Shown piece by piece: positions 11,946 through 22,100 of a stretch of DNA of 64,000 nt. The notes under the pieces are model-generated. The model was not told the origin of the DNA. It worked only from the letters and a program-made list of their open reading frames with translations, and made no database searches. The stretch spans positions 8,175,525 through 8,239,524 of the forward strand of contig NC_037593.1 of assembly GCF_003073045.1 (NCBI RefSeq), given 5' to 3'. Source of the stretch: Pomacea canaliculata (taxonomy: Eukaryota > Mollusca > Gastropoda > Architaenioglossa > Ampullariidae). Position numbers and translations under genes: made by a program. The first letter of the stretch is position 1; every line of letters begins with the position of its first letter.

Positions 11946-14900
11946 CTAATGAAGTATATCGTTGTCCTTCTTACTGAAGCCTGGTGGTGGCCCCAACACC
12001 TTGAAGCCAGGAGGAGTACCATGCCCTTTTCCATAAAGGTCATCATCTGTAGACTCAACTGATTTTGCTCCTGGTTCATGAGCAGACGTTCTGATCTGTT
12101 TGTACGGAAAAGCTACGCTCCTCCCTCCTCTGCCCCTTCCCTGAGCTCTTCCTCTTGGTCTCTCTAAATATGTCCCATATCTAGACTCTCCACGAGGTTG
12201 ACAATATTCTGCTGATGGTGCTGATGAAGTTTGCAGACCTTCATCTTGGCGAGTATGTTCATCCTTGTTTGGCTGATTGTCCTTTTGCTCTCTTTTGTAG
12301 TTCCTGAACTCAGCCCTATTCTCTTGACCACCACGACTCTGTCGAGAATCCTGCCGCTCACTGACTTGTCGGTGTCGACCAGCCCAACCATAATCTCGAT
12401 GTGGATGGTAGTGTCTGCCTCCACCCTGTCCATCATCTTGAAAAGAGGGTTCTTTGTACCGCAAACTCCTTGTGTTGTCTCCATGGGCTTGCTTGCCTTC
12501 TTGAACTAATTTTTCTGAACAGTTATCACTGCTTTTGGACTGACAACTGTGATGTACATCAGCCTGGTAACTCCCTTTGTCATCTCTCTCCGAACTGTCA
12601 TAGTTTTGGGTGATGACACTATCACACTTTTGAGAATGGTACCTGTTGTTTCTATGGTGACCACCATAGCCATGCACTTGTCTTTCTCTGGGCAGACGTA
12701 CACTGACATGCTCAGCCTGCCCTGTTTGCTGGGAGTCCTTAATGGCGGACTCCATGCTCCTGCCATGACCACTGTCAGGGTGCCTTTGCGTACCCTCTTT
12801 CTTATGTGCATCGCATGGTCGGAAATTATTGGCACTGCGATAATACCGTCCTCTATGGTATCCATCATTTCTCTGCCCAGAAGCTTTGCTGAGAGAATTC
12901 CTTTCGTGTTCTGTGCTTTTCACAGTCTCCTGTCGAGTTCTTCTGTCTTGAAGACTGTGTAGGGTCTCATCCTGCAAACCTGCAGCTTGATGATGCTGGT
13001 GCCACCTATCAGGGCCTTGCTTCGGATTTCTCCTATGGTCATGTGACTGATTCTTTTTCTTCTTTGTTGGAGTAGTTTTCTCATGGATGTTAGGCTTCTG
13101 AATGCTTTCAAGTGAGACAACTGTATTCTGAAATGAAGAATTACATGACATTATTCCTTGAAGATTCAACAGATTTTAAAATAAATATTGTAAAACCTTC
13201 AAAACTGATAAAGCTCTGCTGGTCTTTTTTGGATAATAATATGAAAAAGAAAGCAGCCAATGCATCTATTATGATGTAAACCAAAGCTACTTTTATTGTA
13301 AAAAGTTTTCACTATGATCAGTCTATACAGATGAATATGTGAATGTGTATGGAATGGAGACCAGTACTGACAAGAGCAAAGTCATGGTTAACAGCCTATG
13401 GCAACAACAAAGCAGAGATCTACATTAACAGAGTACAGCTTGAGGAGGTGAAAAGCTTAGGTGTGGATGCCACCCTTTCCAAAGAGGAAAGCTTCACAGC
13501 AGACATACGCATCAGGATTGCATCAGAACCAGCTGTAATGACCAGGATCTGGCCCGGCAACACTATCACGTTTGCCACCAAGTACTAACTGTACAAATCC
13601 TTTGTAGTTCACATGAAATGTATGGATGTGAGACTTTGCTAGCTGATACAGAGAGAAGAACAGAGGCATTTGAGACCAAGTGCCTGAATAGGCTGCTCCA
13701 AATCTCATGTTGCACATAAGACCAACGACTTTGCACAAAGCACGGTCGATACCCTAGTGGACCACCAGGACCCGCTTCTCTTGAACCAGCATTAACTGGT
13801 GTGGCTGTGTCCACGTACCACATTAAGAGAAACAAATACTTATGCACTCAAAAAAGCTCACACTTACCTCATCTACCAAAAACTTTTTCTTCTCCTCACT
13901 CAGGTCAATAATGCCTCCTTTGGCCTTCTGTGCAGCATACAACATGGCCATGTCTGCCTGCTGGTTTAGAAGCTCTGCTGTTGGAGTAAAGGTCACTTCA
14001 GGTTCTGGTGGAATGGGTTCTGACAGCAGGTCAGTTAAGTCACATGTCAATGGCAAACGACACATAGGACAACCTAATGATTTCTGCAGGACAAAAAGAA
14101 AAAGAGTGAGAGTCAAATATGCTCACAAGCACTATCAAAGACTACCAGTGTTTCCCATCAAGTTGAAATGTGCGCAAAGCATAGAAAACAAACATAAATC
14201 ATATAAATGTAACTTGTCCTATTTCCTAGTTGTTGTAAGTTTTATGGAGTAAAATATTATGTAATAAATCACACATATGAAAGTTGATAATTTTGTCATC
14301 AATTGTCAAAAATGATTAGTATCATAGTTATACATGCATAAAATTAAGTCACTAATATTAGTGTAGATTCTTTACATCAGAAATCAAGATCTCCATAATA
14401 TTTTTATATGCACTGATAAGTATTTTTTCCTGTGATTGGTAATAATTTTACCCCAGGGGTTTAAACCCCAACAATTTCAACAACCAGACATCTGAAAATC
14501 CCTTGAATTTTACAAACACTGCAGAAGAAAATCTGAAAATCCCTTGAATTTTACAAACACTGCAGAAGGGGAAAAAAAAAATGCAAGGAACATCAGGCAA
14601 CATATTTTTATAATCAGCAGCTCAGCATATTGCTCATGAACATTAACACATTTCTCTGAGCTCAGAATTTACATGCGAAAACTGGAAACTGTTACCTCAT
14701 CTTGTTTGTTGACTGCATGAGGTATGGAGGGTTCTTCTTCCTGCAGTTTTTTAACAAAGGCAGATGCATAACGTGCCAGACAGTGGCAGTGGAAGTAGTG
14801 GTAGCAATCAGTTTTAAGAAACCGATCGCCTTCACTAAAGTGTTCAAGACAAATGGCGCACTCACAGTGTGGAATATTTCCTTCTGTCAAGCAGTCCTTG

Positions 14901-17900
14901 GCCATCTGGAAACAAATGTTAAGGAATTATGCACTATAAAAAAAAATTGTATCCTAAAAGAAGTGCAAGTGCACATGTGAACATGTGAAAAGTAATATGA
15001 CCAAGGCAATGAATCAAAACATTTTATGTCTCCATGGTGAGAATTTTAACAGGCTATATTTTAGCATCAGATTTTAAGTCAATCAAAGCATTTACTTCAA
15101 AATTAGCTGATAATGGAAACCAGAAAGAGAAAAAATGCTGCAAATAAACTCAAGAAAAATTTCTCATTTAGAATCAAATTCAGTAACAATGCCTGATGTG
15201 AAAAATCATAAAACTTTCGTGTGAAATTTGCAGCTGTAACTTTATGCAGTTTTCTATTTGTATTTAGTACAGAACATATATACCATGCCCAAGCTGGGTA
15301 ATTTGGCTATCCTGAGACAGCAGCAATGAAACCAGGTATTTGTGGTCTTGGGCTAAGCCTACCCAAGCCAGTAATTTATTATAAGGCCACCCTTCAAACA
15401 AATTTCTTCCACGCAGGTTAAATATGGTGGAGATGGTGATCAATTTAGCTCAACAGTAGTGAGCAAAATTTTTACAGACCTAAAAAAAACTGGAAATATA
15501 TAATGTGAAGAACTGTTTGGTACATTCATTTTTTTTTTATTAACTGTATAATCTGAGACCAGCAGACACCATCAAGAATGAAACTGAATTTTGCAATCAA
15601 CATGTTTCCCTCTGGTGTCTTCTATTGGTCATTTTGCTTCTGAATGAAACTAAATTAATATTCTTGTCTTCTAATACTTTCTCTAGGAACATCATTTGGT
15701 CAATGGATATATTGAACTTAATGCAGGTTGTTGCTCTCTTCTCGGATTAAAAAAAAAAATGGCTCTCATATAAGTCCTTTGATCATGACATCTATTTCTG
15801 AGAATTCCTGCAATACTGACAGTTAGGTAACTTCACACTTTTAATGACATGAATTGGGAGTTGATTTCCCTTCCTGTCTGGCTACTTAATCAGCTTCCTA
15901 CCACAGTTACGGGAATTTATCCATGGATAAACTGCTGAAGTCCATGAATAACACGACCAGGGGATGTAGTTATGAAGTGAGGGTAAGTCCCTAGGTAAGT
16001 TTTTGGGAAAAATGGAGAACTCAAAGACAAGCATCTTGTTTCTGAAGTTATTAAGAAGTGTCCAGACCTTGCAGATGTTGTTTTACCTCTGAGGCCATAT
16101 TTATTAGGCAGTAACAAAGATGCTGTCGGGTAACGAAGCATGAAATAGTGTCCACAGGGTCTGGGCATTGCATTGTAACTACAAAAACAAGAGGCTTTTC
16201 CTGGAGTTCCCCATTTTGCCCTGAGGAAATAACTTACTCTCAATTCACAACTAGGTGTTTACCTTGACAACAACATCTACCAACCTCAATCATCTCAAAT
16301 AACATGGGGCCACCTTGTTTGTCCTTTGCCATTTGCTTCATATCCTCAAGTAAACTGTGAATGTAGAAAATGGATTAGAAATTCTCAAAATATGACCAAT
16401 GTTCTTCATTTTCTGCAAGCTGCTCCTAAGTTTTTAATAAACAGTTGAAAACTCTTAAACGCAAACTAATAATAATAAATCCAATCATTCACAATTTTTT
16501 TTCACTGCCACCATTTCCTGACAACCAGACATAAAACTATGAAGCATACAAACCTTTGCAGCTCTTCTTCACACATGCCTCTAGGGTTGCGGATCTTTAT
16601 GCTTGGTACTTCATCTGGGTACTGCAAAAGTGAAATAATATAGATCCAAGAAAGGGAGATCCATTTTGCCCTGAATAAGTTTTGTTAGCTAACGTCTCCA
16701 TGTAAATATGCATAAAAATAAAAGTTTATATATATATATGCATGCAATCCTGGAATGCATTCATCAACAATTTATTTTTGACTCATCATCACATTACTGC
16801 TAAAAATCTAGGTTTTATCATCCATGGATCAAAATGTCTTCTCTAAGTAGTACTGATGGTACTTACGCTGTGAGGCACTTGAAAGACAACTGTCATGCAT
16901 ACAAATTTTTTGCTATCATCCATGCCTGTAGCTGGATGCAGCAACACTGAAATAGTACTTGGCCAGCCCCTGTTAGGAAAAGTACAGGCACATGAAACAG
17001 GAACAAAAAAAATGACCAAAGCTCTACAATTCACAAAGTGCTAGGTATTCTTTGTTTTTTAATGAATATTAAAGAACTGTTTGAAACCACACAATATAAT
17101 CATTATCAGACATATCCAGCACATTAAGACATTAAATCTCAATAAATAAACTCTTATTTTGTGAAAGGTGTAGATAACTTTTTCTTAAATACCTTTTCAC
17201 TAATAGTTCTTCATTTCTCTAATGAGATTTAAACAAAAGAAAAAAAGGTTCTTTAAAAAACTTGTCTGCAAATGTTACCACAAGAAGTTTACCAGCATAA
17301 TTCTTTTCTCAAACACTAAAATTTTATACAAAAAAATAACGAACCCATTCTTCTCTACTGTCAGCTCTTTGATATAAATAGATTCAAGAACAGCGAGCTC
17401 CTCGAAAAGGACTCTGAAATAGCAAAAAAAAAAAAAAAATCACATATAAAAAAGGTTTGTTGTGTTTTACCTTAGACGCTGAACTTTCACCGTCCAACAG
17501 GAAAGAATGGATTCAATCCAGCAGAGGGAGGTAAAACTACTTCTTGGACCAGATGGAAACAATTAGCAAAGAATGACCACTAGGACCGTCTACAATGTGT
17601 GTGCCTTCTCATTTCTCTCCCTCAGGCTGAACCAATCTTTCCTGCCATAAGCTAAAAATTTGGCCTCTTAAGCAAGATGGCTCATATATGAAAAAAATAA
17701 GCTCATTGTTAGATACCTTAATATGATTACTTTTTTGCTGAATATGTAGGAATTTATAATGTATTTATGCAAGCATTATTTTGCTTCTTAAAATTCATAT
17801 TAAAAAAGTAAATAATGCTAAAACGTAACTTCCTCTCCTACAAAATCTTCTTTAAAAACTATGGCATCACCCTGTCTCAATTAAGGTAATATTAACATTG

Positions 17901-18864
17901 TCTGGTGCAGCTGGCTTCATTAAAGAGAATCCCTAATGGGCAAATCAAAAAGAACAATGAGGGTACAGGCAGTCCTCGACTTATGATGTTGTTCCGTTCC
18001 TACCTCGTGTCGTAAACCGAATTTCGCTATAAGTCAAAATATATACATACATATATCTATATATACATACTGTACGTAAATATAACATACTGTAGGCACT
18101 TATCCTATCCTAACACCTATCTTAACACAGTAATTATCAAAAAACGCATATAAAATACGTTTGATAATGAAATGAAACACGAAACATCATAACTCGGGGC
18201 TGACATAATCCGAGGACTGCCTGCATTTTATCAATTATTCAGTGCATGCACATTAAACGCTTGTTGGTAGTTAGAAGAGCCAGACACAGACCATGCTGGA
18301 CTCTTTCGGGCATTAAGCAGGACAGTCTAAGTTACACATACTTTTGCTTTGTTTCTGCTATTCATTACCTAAGCTTATTACTTTGGTAAGAGAAGGCAAC
18401 TGTGAAAGTAACTTTGTCAGACTCAAAACTTCTCTTTAATTCAAGTTGTTCTTCATCCACGCCAATGTTGAAATCATGTAGCACATAGAAGACGCTCTTG
18501 GTGAAAGAATGCTACAAGCACGGACCTACACTTGATGCCCATAACTTTTGTTTGCTTAGGCAGCCAAGCCCCTATATATAACACTCAACTTCCGCATTCA
18601 ATTTATGCATGGCACTAATAAAACGTCGCTCAAGACTCAAATGTTGGCGTTGAGTGAACCAGTGTTTTTGTTTAGACAGAACCATTAGACGGGAATTAAA
18701 AAAGCCTGAGATTCTCGCAGAAATATAAAAGTTCTAATTTCTAGCATATTTTCATTCTTGTGTGTGCCATGGAGAAGGAAGATGAAGCCGCTAAGTTTCC
18801 AGACCAAACAGTACGTAAGGTATTACCCTTCAGCGAAATCATGCGTTTCGTTGGCGGTCGCCAT
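11946..18864 (-). CDS. RNF25: E3 ubiquitin-protein ligase RNF25
   Basis: Eight exons on the minus strand: 18827-18864, 17345-17413, 16867-16969, 16554-16621, 16285-16354, 14696-14905, 13868-14083, 11946-13127. They sum to 652 codons (651 aa). The start gives MATANETH and joins in phase to VLESIYIKEL, matching the opening of human RNF25. Residues ~13-116 form the RWD domain (HPAT, NPRG motifs). The RING finger has C132-x2-C135, C150-x-H152, H155, C158 and C191-x2-C194, including the family signature YHYFHCHCLARY. GGIIDL after the RING is also conserved. Residues 259-651 are a hydrophilic Arg/His/Gln/Ser-rich tail with an RGRGRGG patch and two PPGF motifs at the C-terminus. It is longer than human RNF25 (459 aa) because of the tail. 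Human RNF25 is a ubiquitin ligase implicated in NF-kB signalling and in the response to stalled ribosomes. The first exon is the least certain part. Confidence 0.93.
13330..13800 (+). mobile_element. decayed LINE reverse-transcriptase fragment in RNF25 intron 7
   Basis: The plus-strand frames contain NNKAEIYINRVQLEEVKSLG, then ADIRIRIASE, TITFATKY and further scraps, interrupted by stops and frame changes. Lophotrochozoan LINEs commonly carry a region of the form NGxxLExVxSFKYLGxxLSxDG...EIRxRIA near the RT C-terminus, so this is a recognisable but dead piece. It lies antisense inside the RNF25 intron. The clade is not resolved. Confidence 0.7.
14490..14568. repeat. 38-bp tandem duplication in RNF25 intron 6
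   Basis: A 38-bp unit beginning ATCTGAAAATCCCTTG occurs at 14490-14527 and again, identical, at 14531-14568, with a 3-base spacer. The exact identity suggests a recent local duplication. Confidence 0.9.
15957..16255. mobile_element. MITE-like repeat in RNF25 intron 5
   Basis: The left end has GTAGTTATGAAGTGAGGGTA. Read on the other strand, the right end gives TAGTTGTGAATTGAGAGTAA, an imperfect terminal inverted repeat. The same terminus starts another copy at 63780. No transposase frame and no clear target duplication were found, so the superfamily is open. Confidence 0.6.
17966..18223. mobile_element. Tigger/mariner-like MITE in RNF25 intron 1
   Basis: The element begins CAGGCAGTCCTCGACTTATG and ends CCGAGGACTGCCTG, giving terminal inverted repeats of the CAGGnAGTCCTCG type typical of Tigger-like MITEs. 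The left flank is TA and the right flank CA, so one target base may have mutated. The 258-bp length rules out a full element. Confidence 0.72.
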
Positions 18865-19163
18865 GTCAGATGCCACACTCCGATTCGCTTCAATATTGAT
18901 TGGTCAAAATGTTTTAATAGAAGTAAAGATGCTAATAACAGTTATTTGATGATGGGCGCTTTTGAAATAAATTTGATTTGATACTAATATCAAATCTGTA
19001 GTAAAATAATTCGTTTTCGGCTATAGTCTATAATTATTCTGCAGTAAATGTGTTTACACCAATGGCAGGAACATGGAACGACACGGTGACCAGCAGACAT
19101 CCAAATTTAGAACTGCGCCTCCAGCAAATAAAGTGTAAGTCTAATGCCCATAACTTTTGTTTG
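18535..19163. repeat. 20-bp exact direct repeat flanking the RNF25/DNTTIP1 start region
   Basis: The 20-mer ATGCCCATAACTTTTGTTTG occurs at 18535-18554 and again, identical, at 19144-19163. The pair brackets the RNF25 first exon, the shared promoter region and the DNTTIP1 first exon. The sequence next to each copy differs. No function can be assigned. Confidence 0.75.
18865..19072. promoter_or_regulatory. putative bidirectional promoter between RNF25 and DNTTIP1
   Basis: Only about 208 bp separate the proposed start codons of RNF25 (minus, 18864) and DNTTIP1 (plus, 19073). The interval must therefore hold promoter and 5' UTR sequence for both genes. An ATTGG pentamer at 18899-18903 is an inverted CCAAT box, close to the RNF25 start. 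No TATA box stands out. The interval is inferred from gene layout. Confidence 0.55.
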
Positions 19164-22100
19164 ATTGAGAATCAGTCAATCATTTGCAAAAAATAATTTA
19201 AGCGATTTTTATGCTGCCTTTAGAATGTTTCTCGTAAGGTGTTTGAATCTCCGTTTGCAGTTCAGAGAAGTTGCTTTTCAAAAGCGGCAATGACATTTCC
19301 GCAAACTTCGCGCTGCTGTTAGCGCACGCATACTGTCACAAGCGCACACTCATAAAGCTATTTGTAAATATAGAAACTGTAGCCTGGCGGTATTTTCAGT
19401 TAGTCTGACTTTATTTGCACGAATCAATCGAGGGAGTGGTCGATGTCGCAGAAGATAACAAATTTCCTCCTTAACATTATTGATGCACACATACAGCGAC
19501 GAGTGTTGTTAATACGAAAAAAGAGTAGTGAAGGAAACCTGTAGTTCTTGTTAATAAACTTATTTGTTAAAAATCGTAGACAAAAGCGTTTTATATACAA
19601 TTTTATAAATTATCTCATTTCAGCATGCTGCAAATCAGGGTTCTCAAAGTAGTTTCCCTTTGCAGCAAACATATTACAGGGTACTTCAAATTAAAGTGAA
19701 CACATTTTTTTATTGGTGGAGGAAAAATACAAACCAATGTTAAGTTGAAAAGCATAGATTTCAAAACATTTTTATTACACATGGTTGCAGCTTAAGTTTT
19801 ATGTAGTTAAGGAAGAAAAACAGGTTTTTTTTAATTTATTGCCTGTATTGTATCAAATCTGGCTTATTTTGAAAAAGGAATGTACAGACAACTTTTGTCA
19901 TCATTAATAACACAACTAGCAGAACTCTGAAAGACATACTACTCAGATCATCAAATAACAGACCATACCTCTTATTAATGCTATTATATGACAATTTTAA
20001 TATTTAAAGAAACAGATTATGTACACTAACAATACACCATTTATACAAAAAGTAAGTGTAGATGGAAAAACTGGTATTGTACTGCTGTAGCTAAGGGTGG
20101 AAACCCACAACAACAATTACTCACTTTTGTGCTACAGATTGAGCACCAGGTCTATCAACAGGTGGATTAGCTTCAAATGATAAACTTTACTAGTAAAATT
20201 TTCTCTTTAACTGCATACACAGTGCTGACTAGTATAGGTTCCTGATATTTTTTTCTAAGCAGAATGATTGCAGCCTTTTACCATCTGTCACAGCTTGATT
20301 TTTATTATATCTTTTTATGCAGGACACAGGAAAAGCTCTGGCAGATGTCCCAGAAGTCAGAGGAGTCCAAGAAGTCAGGCAAAGGAGTGACTGTCACAGA
20401 CAGCATCCCAGCATCCATTAGAGTGACTACTGACAGACATGATGGCAGTATGGTTAACCCTGACATTCTGAGGCAGCAGCTGTTGGCTGGTGGCCAGCAA
20501 AGGCCATTGTCTGTTTCACCAGACAGACAGCCAGTGACAGTGCATGATCGCAAAGGGTCCAACTTGGCACTTCCCATGCGGATTAAAGAGCATTTGATGG
20601 CTGCAGCAAGCAGAGACAAAGTCCCTAGTCCCTCAAAAGATCAGGCGGTGTCACACACAACTAAAAGCTCCTCACTAAGCCGTGACATTTCTCCTTCACG
20701 CATCACAGCACAGGTGGTATCGGCCATGTCTGAAAGTGCACAGCAGACTTTGTTGTTCTCCGCCCTAACAGGTCAGATGTCTGCACCTCCATTGATTGGC
20801 ACTGGTGGCAGACAGGATACACAGCACGATGCACGACTATTGGGAAGCAGACTCTTAGAAGTTTCAGGGCACCAGAGTGCCTCTCAAGGAGCTGACTTCA
20901 GACGATCACCCCTACAGTCAGAAAATCGCCCACAGACTGAAAGGAAAGATGCAGTGCTGCAAATGGGAAAGCCAGGATATCCATTTGAACATTTGGCAAG
21001 AGCAATTGCATCAAAAGAACTGTCTACAGCGATAAACAGTAGAGACCGAAGTCTAGGGAACAAGGATGTTGCTCAGTCTAATAATGTGGTTTTGCCAGGT
21101 TCTAAAAGGAGGAGTCCAGGCCCTTCACACCACTTACCTGGATACTCAACTTCTAGTGGCAACCAACAGCAGATGGAAACACAGGTGCGGACGCCTTCCC
21201 CAAAACCTGTTGCTAAAACCCATTCACCACAGCAGCAAGTAAATCATCCAACCCAGAGGAGGTCTCCAGTCAGTCCAGCATCCAGAGTTTCACCCTCCAA
21301 AAGTCTTCAGGAGAAAGTACCAAATTTATCAGTTGGTCTTGCAGAAGGACACACTGTGCAGATCCCAATGCCACCTTTTGACCTGCTGTCCCAGCATCTC
21401 CTAGCAGGGGCCATGGTGACAACTAGCATATCAAACAGCGTCAACTCGCAGCCTGCTCGTTCCCCATTGCCAACGCTGACCTCTCGTCTGGTGCAGTTGC
21501 CTCCAGTGTCAGTCACACTGACTGGGCATTCTAGCTCACAGCTGAGCACAAATCGTCCTGTTAAGCCATCTACGATTCCTGTGGCGTCTCCTCAAACCCT
21601 CTCGCGCAAGGTACCTGCAATTTCAGGATTGGGTCACCATGCTATTTCTGTGGGAACTGAGACAGAAGCAAAGCAGTTCAGTAGCCATGGAGCACAGACC
21701 AAGCCTGTGGCTGTCAGTGTTGAGAATGTTTCAGGGTCTGTACTGCCCCAGGTCTTTCAGTTTAAGTCTGTGGTAAGTAAAGGGGCTAATAGTGCATCAA
21801 GTGATAATGTGAAAGAAGTTGACAGCAGATCTGAAAATGCCGGCATGTCTCAGATTGCTGTACAAAATTCCTTGGCTCAGGGGACCTCAGACAGTCTATT
21901 ACGTGTCAGCCCCATCAGTAGTGGTTCAATGCTAGTGATGAATGCTTCTGACCTGGGAAATTCTGGGATGCCAGGCCAGCTTGTGGATTTACCGGGCAGT
22001 ATCTCCATTGTGTCTAGTTCTGTGTCTGACTTTGGCAAAGGGAACCAACTTTCAAATGCAGAGCACAAAAGGTACAGTCCTTCACCTACTCCTGCCCACG

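Noticed and set aside
12164-12962. Several 70-137-codon frames on both strands overlapping RNF25 exon 8
   Set aside because: Shadows of the real minus-strand coding exon, which continues the RNF25 phase and ends in a conserved-style tail.
18758-18981. Plus-strand frame MEKEDEAAKFPDQTVRK... considered as DNTTIP1 exon 1
   Set aside because: Its possible donors do not match the phase of DNTTIP1 exon 2, and the region is better explained as the antisense of RNF25 exon 1.
19632-19680. CAGGGTTCTCAAAGTAG, resembling a hAT MITE end
   Set aside because: No opposite terminus or 8-bp duplication was found nearby.
20305-20619. Minus-strand open frames inside DNTTIP1 exon 2 (also 21307-21549, 21877-22107, 22124-22384)
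   Set aside because: They are antisense shadows of a long, compositionally biased real exon and have no family resemblance.
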